Shown here piece by piece: positions 45,149 to 55,361 of a DNA stretch of 64,000 nucleotides. The notes beneath the pieces were generated by a model. The model was not told the DNA's origin and ran no database searches. It saw nothing but the letters and a program-made list of their open reading frames with translations. The first letter of the stretch is position 1; each line of letters starts with the position of its first letter. Source of the DNA: Sulfurovum sp. GTDB lineage: Bacteria; Campylobacterota; Campylobacteria; Campylobacterales; Sulfurovaceae. The translations under genes were made by a program, and so were the position numbers. The stretch spans positions 1 through 64,000 of the forward strand of contig JAMORY010000002.1 of NCBI GenBank assembly GCA_027063305.1, given 5' to 3'.

Positions 45149-46329
45149 ATGGAGAATCTCTGGAATGAAACGGAAGCGGCATCGTGCAGCAGTAATCTGG
45201 ACCTAAGGGTCTACACCTCCAATCTGCTTGGACGCAGTGATGATCTGGTACTGCACGGCGGCGGGAACACATCGGTCAAAAGTGTGGTAGAGGGAGAGGA
45301 TATCCTCTTTGTCAAAGGGAGCGGGTGGGACCTTGTCTCCATTAAAGCCGAAGACTTCGCACCTGTGAAGCTTGAGGTGCTCAAGCAGATGGCGACCCTG
45401 GAGCATTTGAGCGATACGCAGATGGTTGCACAGCAGAAAGCGGCAATGATCGACAAAAGTGCCCCCATCCTTCTGTAGAGGCGATCTTGCATGCGATCAT
45501 CCCTTTCAAGTTCGTCGACCATACCCATGCCGATGCGGTGGTGACACTCTCGAACTCTCTTGGTGGGGAACAGCTGATCTCTGAGATTTATGATGATTTT
45601 CTCATCGTGCCCTATGTGATGCCCGGCTTTGTGCTGGCGCAGAAGATCCATGAGCTGACAAAGTCAGGGGTTGACTGGGAAAAGTGCGGTGGGATCATCT
45701 TGCATAACCACGGTATTTTTACCTTTGATGACGATGCCAAGCGCTCTTACGAGAAGATGATAGAGGCAGTCAGCCGTGCCGAGGCGTACCTCGATGCGCA
45801 TGCCCCGCTGCAGCTGGATGAAGCAATGCCCAAAGCATACCCTTTTGAAAGGCTTGGGGAAGCGGTTTCCAGAGTAAAAGGGGTTGATGTGGTCATGAAA
45901 ACAGACCAGAGTCCGCTAGCGCTGACCTATGCATCCAAGCCGGATCTTGAAACATTTGCGACACGCGGCGTGCTGACCCCTGAGCATATTATCCGTACCA
46001 AGCGGATACCGCTGGTATTTGAGGGCGAAGATATGGAAGCGGCGCTTGATACGTATGTAGATGCCTATAAAGCCTACTTCAACCGCTATGCGACCGATGA
46101 GGTGATGCTCAACCCCGCACCCAACTATGCGGTCATCAAAGATGTCGGTGTGGTGATGTTCGGGAAAAATGAAAAAGAGGCATCGGTGATGGCGGACATT
46201 GTCTCCCATACGATGCGTGCGGTACTCAGAGCCGATGCACTTGGCGGTTACCGAAGCATCGGCGAGGCGGAGAGCTTTGCGATGGAGTACTGGGAACTTG
46301 AACAGGCAAAACTGAAAAAGCAGGAGTAG
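45149..46329 (+). pseudogene. class II aldolase (rhamnulose/fuculose-phosphate aldolase-like), frameshifted
   Basis: The two track ORFs 45149-45478 and 45487-46329 are halves of one gene. A one-base loss near 45466 in a C5 run breaks it; restored, it reads ...KSAPNPSVEAILHAIIPFKFVDHTHADAVV, about 393 aa. Class II aldolase motifs are HGGGNTSVK (phosphate loop), the zinc histidines in VDHTHAD and the later ILHNHGIFTF. It resembles the aldolase half of bifunctional RhaD-type proteins without the dehydrogenase half. Such enzymes cleave sugar phosphates to dihydroxyacetone phosphate and an aldehyde. It lies between the ABM and kinase relics. Confidence 0.8.
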
Positions 46330-47862
46330 CAGATGCAGTATCTTATGGCGATCGATGCGGGTACGGGCAGTGTCCGTGCGGTGATCTTCGATGCAAACGG
46401 AAAGCAGATTGCAGTAGAGGACAGCGTGAATGGGTGCATTTTGAAGAGGAGGGGGTTGCCAACTCCATGACCTTTGATGTGGCACACAACTGGGAACTGA
46501 CCGCAGCGGTGATTCGCGAAGCGATCCACATGCCGGTATCAGCGGTGATGAGATCGCTGCGGTGAGTGCGACCAGTATGCGTGAGGGGATCGTTGTCTAT
46601 GACGAGAACGGCAAGGCGCTCTGGGGTGTTGCCAATGTCGATGCCAGAGCGGATGTCCAGGTGCACTATCTCAAAGATGCATTTGATGCGATGGAGGCGG
46701 AAGATTATGCCATGAGCGGACAGACCTTTGCTCTGGGTGCACTGCCCAGACTGATGTGGCTGAAGACCCACCGTCCCGGGATCTATGAAAAGATGCATAG
46801 GGTCTCGATGATCGGTGACTGGGTGCTTGCCTCACTGTGCGGCACAGTTGCGACCGATCCGAGCAATGCGGGGACCACAGGGATATTCTCTTTGAAAGAG
46901 AGACAATGGGCACCGCAGATGGCAACACGTATGGGGATCAAGGACACTATCTTCCCGCCTGTACTGGAACCCGGATGCGTGATGGGAACAGTCTCCCCTG
47001 AAACGGCAGCACAAACAGGGCTCTCAACACAGACAAAGGTGGTGATGGGCGGTGGGGATGTCCAGCTTGGTGCTGCCGGTCTGGGTGTGGTCAAAGAGGG
47101 GTAGGTCGCCATACTGGGCGGTTCGTTCTGGCAGCAGGTGGTCAATATTCAAAACAGTGTTGTACCGCCTGAAGATATGAGCGTACGGGTCAACCCGCAT
47201 GTCATCGACGGGCTCTCTCAGGCAGAGGGGATCACCTTCTTCTCCGGGCTCATCATGCGCTGGTTCAGAGATACGTTCTGTGATATGGAGAAGCACGAAG
47301 CGGCAGAGCAAGGAGTGGATGTCTATGCGATACTCGAAGCCAAAGCTGCCAAAGTGCCGGCTGGATCACACGGTATCCTCCCCATCTTCTCCGACAGTAT
47401 GAAGTACGGCAAGTGGTACCATGCCGCCCCCTCGTTCATCAACCTCTCCATCGACCCTGAAGTGTGCAACAAAGCCTCCATGTTCCGAAGTCTGCAGGAG
47501 AATGCCTGTATCGTCTCTGCGATCAATCTGGAGAAGGTCAAAGCCTTTACCAGGCTTGATTTTGAAGAGGTCGTCTTTGCCGGAGGTGCAAGCAAGGGGC
47601 CGCTCTGGTGCCAGATCCTTGCCGATGTGACCGGATGCCGCATCAAAGTGCCTGAAGTCAAAGAGGCGACCGCACTTGGCGCTGCAATGTGCGCAGCAGT
47701 AGGTGCGGGATTGTATGAAAGCATCGAAACGGCAAGCGATGCATGGGTGGCATGGGAGCATACCTGCCTTCCAAATGGTGTAAATACGGCAACCTATGAA
47801 ACGGTGAAAAAAACGGTAGCAGAAGGTGTATGAAAAACAGCTGGCACTGGTGGATGACGGCT

Positions 47863-47867
47863 GGTTG
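47863..47867 (+). repeat. target-site duplication, left copy
   Basis: GGTTG directly precedes the left inverted repeat and recurs at 49320-49324 directly after the right one. Confidence 0.8.
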
Positions 47868-49319
47868 CCCAAATCCCGAAATAGAAATTCAAACTTCACA
47901 AAATAATCCAAGAACAGTCAATACAACAGTGAGTTTTTGCCTGTATTTCATAGATCAATGGAAAGTTGTATCAAGATACTGTATAAAAGGACAGTTTTGA
48001 AGTATTTCTCTATTTTTAAGACAGAACTATCCTGTTGGAAGTGGTAATGAATAAAAGGATTCAGTTAAGATACTTGTGGGTGGCTGTCATTCCAAACTGA
48101 TCTCATAGTTCTTCTGCCGTATGGTATTGAGTATCTCTACAAACTGATCATTGATCTTGAGGATGGTTTGTCTTGCATGGGTGATCACCTTTCCTGCAAT
48201 GTGATAGAGTTTGTAGCGAATGGTCTGTATGGTATGTTTCTGCCAGCTGCTGTGCAGTATCTGTCTAAAGAGGATGAAGAGATTGTATGCCAGTGTTCCG
48301 ATATGAAAGTAGAGTGCATTGGCTTTGAAGTGTGAGGTAGGCAGATACTTCAGATTGAAACCGTTTTTGAGCTCTTTGATACGGTTTTCACTGGTGTCTC
48401 CCCGTTGTCTGTAGAAGTGCACAAGCTCTTCAGGTGTCATGGTATTGTCATTGGGTAATTTCACCTATTGAAGCAAGAACCCTTTGATCCAAATGCGCAC
48501 CGATCACATAGGTGATATTGTTCTTATCACAGTAGTTGAACAACGCTGCTTGATACGATGCTGCATCGGCTCTAAGATAATGTATCTTCCGGTCTTTAGG
48601 CAGTTGTGATTCACACTGTTGCACGAAAGCAAGGTTATGGTCTGCAGGTGCTATATTACCCGCTCTGAACGCCTGATGTATCACATAGCCACCGTTGATA
48701 TGACCAAGTATAGGTGTGAAGCCGGGAAACATCTTATAGGTTGTCCGTGCTATGGACTTATGGCTCTCTATGACAGTTACATCGATATCCACTACCAGAG
48801 GCTCTTCGATCTTTGAGAGATAGCGTTTAAGCAGAATACGGTTGATCTTCTCCATGGCAGTAATTTTATCTTCTGTATTACGTTTAAGCCACTTACCTAT
48901 ACTGTCTGCTACAGGTATTCTCTTTATCCCAAGCAGTGTACACAATGCTTTATCTGAAGCAATCATTCGTATATCTTCGAGGTATCTGCCGCCGCTATGG
49001 AGCATCAACAGCAAAGGCTGGATAAATGTGTAGGGATCGTAACTGTGATTACTTTGGGAAGCAGGAAGATATCTGTTGCATAATCGATCTAAACGTATCG
49101 CTTTAAGAAATTCTCCGAAAACAACTTCCCCCGCTCTAGGTGTCAGTCTCTCATCGGTGTTTTCTACAGTAAAGTTTAAAAGTCTCTGTGTCATACTTCA
49201 CTCCTCGGCAGGAGCCTCACCCGTTGGGTGAAAGTGACAGGTGGGCTTCTGTTGGCTTCTTTTCTCGTATTTTACGCCATCTCCGCTTATCTTATTATTT
49301 TTCTATTTCGATTCTTGGG
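47868..49319 (-). mobile_element. IS1380-family insertion sequence, internally deleted
   Basis: The 1452-bp element is bounded by imperfect inverted repeats: CCCAAATCCCGAAATAGAAA on the left and, reversed, CCCAAGAATCGAAATAGAAA on the right (16 of 20 identical). A 5-bp target duplication (GGTTG) flanks it, the size known for IS1380 relatives such as ISEcp1. It carries one broken transposase gene on the minus strand. The 219 bases at its left end are non-coding. Confidence 0.88.
48087..49194 (-). pseudogene. IS1380-type DDE transposase, internally deleted and frameshifted
   Basis: Two track ORFs, 248 aa (48448-49194) and 125 aa (48087-48464), are parts of one transposase. The first has the start TPRAGEVVFGEFLKAIRLDRL, the first catalytic aspartate in PLVVDIDVTVIES and the second in YLRADAASYQ. 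The second holds the late RGDTSENRIKELKNGF block with the catalytic glutamate. Compared with the usual length of about 440 aa, roughly 80 residues between YVIGAHLDQ and PEELVHFYRQRGD are missing, and the frames no longer join. The element should not move on its own. Confidence 0.82.
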
Positions 49320-49324
49320 GGTTG
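49320..49324 (+). repeat. target-site duplication, right copy
   Basis: GGTTG matches the five bases before the left end of the element. Removing the element and one copy rejoins the lsrK tail. Confidence 0.8.
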
Positions 49325-49354
49325 AGGCGATGTGGAAAGCACCGGGAGTTTAGG

Positions 49355-49360
49355 TATAAT
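49355..49360 (+). promoter_or_regulatory. -10 element of the glycan operon
   Basis: A perfect TATAAT starts 2 bases after the lsrK remnant stop and 27 bases before the pseB start. No -35 is convincing. All genes from pseB to the right edge run in the same direction and may share this promoter. Confidence 0.5.
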
Positions 49361-49371
49361 ATATAAATTAG

Positions 49372-50379
<1,008 letters not shown>

Positions 50380-51510
50380 ATGCAGTTTATCCCTTATGGC
50401 AGGCAAACAGTCGATGACAATGATGTTGCATCTGTAGTAGAGGTGCTTCAGTCAGACTATTTGACTACAGGATCAAAGGTTGAAGCGTTTGAAACGGCAA
50501 TTGCCGCTTATTGTGGAGCAGACTACTGTGTGGCTGTTTCAAATGGAACGGCTGCTTTGCATTTAGCCTCTTTGGTACTATTGGAAAAAGGTGAAAAGGT
50601 GCTTACCACTCCCAACTCCTTTCTTGCTACATCAAATGCCATTTTGTATGCAGGAGCAATTCCTGTTTTTGTTGATATCACTGAAAATGGAAATATTGAT
50701 CTTGATCTGTGTGAAGAGGCTTTAAAAAATGATCCTGACATCAAGGCTATTTACGGTGTTGCATTTAGCGGACATATGCTTGATCAGGAGAAGTTAAAGC
50801 ATCTTAAAGAGACTTATGGTGTCACTATAGTGGAAGATTGTGCCCATGCCATTGGCGCAGAGGAGAATGCCATTAAAGCAGCTTCCTGTACCAACAGCGA
50901 TATATCTATCCTCTCTTTTCACCCTGTTAAACATATGACTACCGGTGAAGGTGGTGCGGTTACAACCAACTCCAAAACATTTTATGAAAAACTGTTGATC
51001 TTGAGAAATCATGGGATGGTGAAGAGCTCTGAAATGAAGCCCTGGGAGTATGAGATGAGAGAGCTGGGGTTTAACTATCGTATAACAGATATACAGTGTG
51101 CCCTTGGGATTTCTCAGCTTCGGAAACTTGATGGGTTCATTCAAAAGCGTCAGCAGATCGCTGAACGTTATGATAAAGCATTTAAAGGCAGTATGGTAAA
51201 ACCTCTTTATCTGTTTGACGAAAAATCCTCTTATCATCTCTATGTAGTGCAAGTGGACTTTGAACAACTGACTATTTCCAAAGAAGAACTTTTTGTTAAA
51301 ATGAGAGAGAAAAAAATCGGACTTCAGCTTCACTATATGCCAATCAACAAGCAACCCTACTATCGAAAACTTGGTTACGGAAATGAGTTCACGCCTGTAA
51401 TGGATAGGTATTACAAGAGATGTTTTTCTCTACCGATCTATCCCTTACTGAGTAATGAGGAACAAAACTATGTGATTGAATCTCTCTTTGAGGTGTTAGA
51501 TGGAAAATAA
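50380..51510 (+). CDS. pseC: UDP-4-amino-4,6-dideoxy-L-AltNAc transaminase PseC
   Basis: PseC is the PLP aminotransferase that aminates the PseB product at C4. The 376-aa protein shows the fold-type I DegT family motifs: SNGTAALHLAS, VEDCAHAIGAEE and the PLP lysine in SFHPVKHMTTGEGG. LGFNYRITDIQCALG is the usual sugar-aminotransferase block. It starts directly after pseB and its end overlaps pseF by 11 bases. Confidence 0.95.
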   Translation: MQFIPYGRQTVDDNDVASVVEVLQSDYLTTGSKVEAFETAIAAYCGADYCVAVSNGTAALHLASLVLLEKGEKVLTTPNSFLATSNAILYAGAIPVFVDITENGNIDLDLCEEALKNDPDIKAIYGVAFSGHMLDQEKLKHLKETYGVTIVEDCAHAIGAEENAIKAASCTNSDISILSFHPVKHMTTGEGGAVTTNSKTFYEKLLILRNHGMVKSSEMKPWEYEMRELGFNYRITDIQCALGISQLRKLDGFIQKRQQIAERYDKAFKGSMVKPLYLFDEKSSYHLYVVQVDFEQLTISKEELFVKMREKKIGLQLHYMPINKQPYYRKLGYGNEFTPVMDRYYKRCFSLPIYPLLSNEEQNYVIESLFEVLDGK

Positions 51511-52219
51511 AGCAGTATGTATTATTCCTGCAAGAGGAGGCAGCAAAAGAATTCCGCGGAAAAATATTAAAGATTTTTTGGGGAAGCCTCTGATCGCATA
51601 TTCGATTGAAACCGCACTTGCTTCCAATCTCTTTGACCAGGTGATTGTAAGTACGGATGATGAGGAGATTGTAGCAGTAGCTAAAAAATATGGAGCGGAG
51701 GTTCCTTTTATGCGTCCTTCCGAGTTGGCAGATGATTTTACAGGAACAGGCAAAGTTGTTGCGCATGCTATAGAGTATTTGAAACAAAGAGGTAAAAAAT
51801 ACGACTATGTATGTACAATTTATGCGACAGCCCCTTTTTTACAGGAAAAATATTTGATAAAGGGGTTCAATGCTTTGGTTGATACCGATGCTCATATGGC
51901 ATTTTCAGTAACAAGTATGCCTTTCCCTATTCAGCGAACATTTAAAATAACTGAGGAAGGAAGATGCCAAATGTTTTTTCCTGAACATTTTCAAAGTAGA
52001 AGCCAAGATCTTGATGAAGCATATCAGGATGCGGGACAGTTTTATTGGGAAAGTTTACATCGTGAAGCAACAGATATTCCTTTTGGTCAAGACAGCATAC
52101 CTGTTATTCTACCTCGATACCTGGTACAGGATATTGATACTTTGGAAGATTGGGAAAGAGCAGAGGTAATGTATCGTGTTTTGTTGGAAATGAAAAAAGA
52201 AGAGAAGTTATATGTTTAA
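51500..52219 (+). CDS. pseF: pseudaminic acid cytidylyltransferase PseF
   Basis: PseF activates pseudaminic acid to its CMP form, the last step of the pathway. The 239-aa protein has the CMP-sugar synthetase motif IIPARGGSKRIPRKNIKDFLGKP, VIVSTDDEEI and the later AYQDAGQFYW and QDIDTLEDWERAE blocks typical of PseF and NeuA. It overlaps pseI by 8 bases. Confidence 0.93.
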   Translation: MENKAVCIIPARGGSKRIPRKNIKDFLGKPLIAYSIETALASNLFDQVIVSTDDEEIVAVAKKYGAEVPFMRPSELADDFTGTGKVVAHAIEYLKQRGKKYDYVCTIYATAPFLQEKYLIKGFNALVDTDAHMAFSVTSMPFPIQRTFKITEEGRCQMFFPEHFQSRSQDLDEAYQDAGQFYWESLHREATDIPFGQDSIPVILPRYLVQDIDTLEDWERAEVMYRVLLEMKKEEKLYV

Positions 52220-53255
52220 TAAAAGATTTAAAATTGATAATGTTGAAATAGGGGAAGGGTGTAAACCTTATATTATTGCAGAAATGTCTGCGAACCATGG
52301 AAATAAAATAGAAAATGCTATAGAAATTATTCAAACAGCCAAAGCTTGTGGTGCAGATGCAGTAAAGATCCAAACGTATACGGCGGATACTTTAACCTTG
52401 AACTGTCAAATAGACGCTTTTAAAGCTAAAGGAGCATGGGAGGGAGTTTATTTGTATGATTTGTACAAAGATGCAGCTATGCCATGGGAATGGATTCCAA
52501 AGCTCCAAAAAGTTGCAGCTGATGTAGGAATTACACTTTTTTCATCTCCTTTTGATTTTTCATCTGTTGCATTTTTGGAAAAACTTGATATGCCTGCATA
52601 TAAAATAGCGTCTCCTGAGATTATTGATCTTCCCTTAGTTAGGCGTATTGCCCAAACAGGAAAGCCTATTATATTGTCGACAGGAAATGCAACAATCGGT
52701 CAGATCAATGAAGCTTGTGCTGTATTGATAGAAGAAGGTGTGAAAGATGTTGCCATTCTTAAATGTACCAGTGAGTATCCTGCTTCTCCTAAAGGGATTA
52801 ATTTAAGAACAATTGCAAATTTGAAAGAGGTATTTCAGTGTCCTGTAGGTTTATCCGATCATACATTAGGATCAGCAGTGCCTATAGGTGCCATTGCATT
52901 AGGGGCAAACATCATTGAAAAACATTTTATTGTTGATAGAACAGAGACAACAGCAGATAGTTTTTTCTCTGCTACACCGGAAGAGTTAAAGATGATTGTA
53001 GATGGAGGGAAAATGGTCTATGACGCGGTTGGGGATATATCCTATCCTGTGAAAGCACTTCCTCCACAACGCTCTTTGATTGCAGTTGATGATATTGATA
53101 TTGGAGAATTACTGATAGAAAATAAGAACTTCAAGAGTTTAAGACCCGGTGGTGGTATTGAGCCAAAATATGTAAATCTTGTTGAAAATAGAAAAGCTTC
53201 TCAATTGATATTAAAGGGTACTCTCTTGACATGGGATATGATTGGTGGGAAGTGA
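52212..53255 (+). CDS. pseI: pseudaminic acid synthase PseI
   Basis: PseI condenses 6-deoxy-AltdiNAc with phosphoenolpyruvate to give pseudaminic acid. The 347-aa protein has the NeuB fold: YIIAEMSANHGNKIENA, KIQTYTADTLTL, YKIASPEIIDLPLVR, LSTGNATIGQI, LKCTSEYPAS and GLSDHTLG. A C-terminal antifreeze-like SAF domain ends in SLRPGGGIEP. In Campylobacter pseI stands at the end of its cluster; here it precedes pseG. Confidence 0.93.
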   Translation: MFNKRFKIDNVEIGEGCKPYIIAEMSANHGNKIENAIEIIQTAKACGADAVKIQTYTADTLTLNCQIDAFKAKGAWEGVYLYDLYKDAAMPWEWIPKLQKVAADVGITLFSSPFDFSSVAFLEKLDMPAYKIASPEIIDLPLVRRIAQTGKPIILSTGNATIGQINEACAVLIEEGVKDVAILKCTSEYPASPKGINLRTIANLKEVFQCPVGLSDHTLGSAVPIGAIALGANIIEKHFIVDRTETTADSFFSATPEELKMIVDGGKMVYDAVGDISYPVKALPPQRSLIAVDDIDIGELLIENKNFKSLRPGGGIEPKYVNLVENRKASQLILKGTLLTWDMIGGK

Positions 53256-53261
53256 TAATTT

Positions 53262-54194
53262 ATGGATAGGTTAAAAGTTGCATTTTTTACAGAAGCAGGT
53301 TCAAAAAGAGGTATGGGACATTTGGTTCGTTGTCATACGATTAGCCAGGAGTTTAAAAAACATCAACACGCTATCTTTTTTAATCTTGTAAGTGACATTA
53401 GATATGACAGCAGATTTAAAAACATTAACTATATAACGTGGGAAAACTTTACGCTGACAGAAACATACGATATTGTGTTTATTGACAGTTATGAAGCAGA
53501 GCAAAAGGTATATGAAGCAATTTCTAAACATTGTAAAGTGGCAGTTTATATAGATGACTATGGAAGGTTGATATATCCTAATGGGATAGTAGTCAATTTC
53601 GCACCGGAAGCAAAGGCATACTTTAAAACGTGCAATAATAAGTATTTGTTGGGACTAAAGTATTTGCCACTCAGAAAAAAGCTAGTACAAACCAACAAGC
53701 AGAGTGGCAACGCCATTTTTATAATGCTGGGGGGAAGTGATACAGGTGGGTTAACATTGTCTGTACTAAAGGTGCTAAAAAATAATACATTAAAAAAGTA
53801 TGTAGTTATTAATAAAAAGAGTGACCTTTTGGAAGCAAAAAAATATAAAAACTGCTCTATTCTTTACAAGCCAACAGATAATATATTATTTGATGCCATG
53901 AGTAAAAGTTCTGTTGCTATTACCACAGCAAGTATGAGTGTATATGAACTTGCATATTTGAAAATACCAACGATTATATTGGCAGTGGCAGAAAATCAAT
54001 ATAAAGGTGTAAATCAGTTTTTGAAGTTTAATTTAGCACAGCAAAATATAAATATTCTTAATAAAAATTGGAAACAAAAATTACGATATAGTTTTGAGAA
54101 AGTTTGTCAAATTAAACGAACAAGAGCCGTAGTTGGGAAAAATGGAAATAATTGTATCTATCAACAAGTGATGAGAGTATTTAATGAAAAGTAA
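53262..54194 (+). CDS. pseG: UDP-sugar hydrolase PseG-like
   Basis: PseG removes UDP from the diacetylated sugar before the PseI step. The 310-aa protein begins with GSKRGMGHLVRCHTISQEF, the PseG glycine-rich loop with its conserved histidine, then FIDSYEA and YIDDYGR. The second half, with MLGGSDTGGLT and SMSVYELAYLKIPTIILAVAENQ, is the GT28-like UDP-binding domain. Its DNA is visibly more AT-rich than pseBCF, hinting at a separate origin. It overlaps the next gene by 11 bases. Confidence 0.85.
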   Translation: MDRLKVAFFTEAGSKRGMGHLVRCHTISQEFKKHQHAIFFNLVSDIRYDSRFKNINYITWENFTLTETYDIVFIDSYEAEQKVYEAISKHCKVAVYIDDYGRLIYPNGIVVNFAPEAKAYFKTCNNKYLLGLKYLPLRKKLVQTNKQSGNAIFIMLGGSDTGGLTLSVLKVLKNNTLKKYVVINKKSDLLEAKKYKNCSILYKPTDNILFDAMSKSSVAITTASMSVYELAYLKIPTIILAVAENQYKGVNQFLKFNLAQQNINILNKNWKQKLRYSFEKVCQIKRTRAVVGKNGNNCIYQQVMRVFNEK

Positions 54195-55329
54195 AAAAGT
54201 ATTAATCCTAGGTGGAAGTCATAGAGATATCCCTCTAATAAAGGCTGCACAGGCATTGGGGTATTTTGTAATTACATTAGGTAGTAAGGCGTACTATAAA
54301 GGGCACGCTTATGCGAATAAATATTTTTTGGTTAACTTTAATAACCTAGAAAAAGTTCGGAAAGTTATTAAAGATGAAAAAATTAACTATTTGATTCCAG
54401 GTTCAGGAGAAGAATCATATTTAAATACCGTTTTATTGGCAAAAGAATTTAATATAGGAAATTTTGACAAGATAGAAGTAGCAAGATTGATTCATAATAA
54501 ATGGAAATTTAAAGATTTTTGCTTACAACATGGTATTTCTACACCAAAAGGTATATATTATCAAAACAACCAAGATTTATCTGTATTGACTTTTCCTGTT
54601 GTTATAAAACCCACAAGTCTATCAGGTGGACGAGGTGTGGATATCGTGTATAATGAAAATGAACTCCGAAAATCACTCAAAAAGACCACTGAGATTACGA
54701 ATGAAATATTTCTTGAAGAGTATATTCATGGACAATTAATTGCTTATAGTATATTTTTGCAAGATCAAAAAATAAAATACGCATTCAGTGGGGTAGATGA
54801 AACATATCTTAATCCTTATCTTATAACAACAGCATATCCATTAACACTAGATAATGAAGTAGAAGAAATATTAAGTAGAGATATTGAAAAAATTGCAAAA
54901 ATACTAAGTTTGGTAGATGGTATGTTTCATTTACAGGTTATTATTAAAGAGAGTATTCCTTATATAATAGATGTAACAAGAAGAATCCCTGGAGACTTTT
55001 ACCCCTTTCTTATAGAAGAAGCCAATGATGTAGAATATAGCAAGGCAGTAGTCAAAGCGTATTTAGGAGACAATATAGCAGAAGAGTTGGTAAAGAAAGA
55101 AGATAACTTTGTTATCAGATATGTAGTTATGCCATCAAAAAATGGAATCTATAAGGGAATAAAAATAGATCCAGCTATTGAAAATAATATTATTTACAGG
55201 TTTGACTTATTGGATAAAGGAGATATAATAAGTGACTATATAAATACACAAGTAGCGGTAATTTTGATAAAAAATTATCAAGAAACAGATAGTTTGGACC
55301 AAGTAGTTGTTGTTGAAATTGATACATAA
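54184..55329 (+). CDS. ATP-grasp ligase of the glycan locus
   Basis: The 381-aa protein is an ATP-grasp enzyme: a Rossmann-like start (VLILGGSHRDIPLIKAAQALGY), the ATP-binding KPTSLSGGRGVDIV loop near residue 140, EEYIHGQL and a magnesium-binding region ending IIDVTRRIPGDFY. Family members join a carboxylate to an amine via an acyl phosphate. In this position the missing pseH acetyltransferase would be expected, so it could attach an amino acid or other acid to an amino-sugar, but the substrate is unknown. The DNA is strongly AT-rich. Confidence 0.75.
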   Translation: MKSKKVLILGGSHRDIPLIKAAQALGYFVITLGSKAYYKGHAYANKYFLVNFNNLEKVRKVIKDEKINYLIPGSGEESYLNTVLLAKEFNIGNFDKIEVARLIHNKWKFKDFCLQHGISTPKGIYYQNNQDLSVLTFPVVIKPTSLSGGRGVDIVYNENELRKSLKKTTEITNEIFLEEYIHGQLIAYSIFLQDQKIKYAFSGVDETYLNPYLITTAYPLTLDNEVEEILSRDIEKIAKILSLVDGMFHLQVIIKESIPYIIDVTRRIPGDFYPFLIEEANDVEYSKAVVKAYLGDNIAEELVKKEDNFVIRYVVMPSKNGIYKGIKIDPAIENNIIYRFDLLDKGDIISDYINTQVAVILIKNYQETDSLDQVVVVEIDT

Positions 55330-55361
55330 CTTTATTATCGAGAAGAAAAAAGTGAGAATAA

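Larger units (their letters stand above)
46333..49353 (+). pseudogene. lsrK: autoinducer-2 kinase LsrK, multiply broken and split by an IS element
   Basis: An FGGY kinase opens at 46333 ([23 protein letters not shown], as in E. coli LsrK). Its reading frame is lost near 46420 and again near 46528, hits a TAG at 47102-47104 where KEGQVAILGG is expected, and shifts near 47825 and 47861. The body keeps LsrK signatures: VSATSMREGIV, VANVDARA, GGGDVQLG, LGGSFWQQVVN, VRVNPHV, IFSDSMKYGKWYHAAPSFINLS. At 47868 an IS element interrupts it; the tail VEAMWKAPGV resumes at 49321-49353, matching the LsrK C-terminus. LsrK phosphorylates AI-2 on entry to the cell. It is clearly non-functional. Confidence 0.9.

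Noticed and set aside
45149-46329. Two separate aldolase genes
   Set aside because: The two ORFs join into one class II aldolase by restoring a single base, so they are one broken gene.
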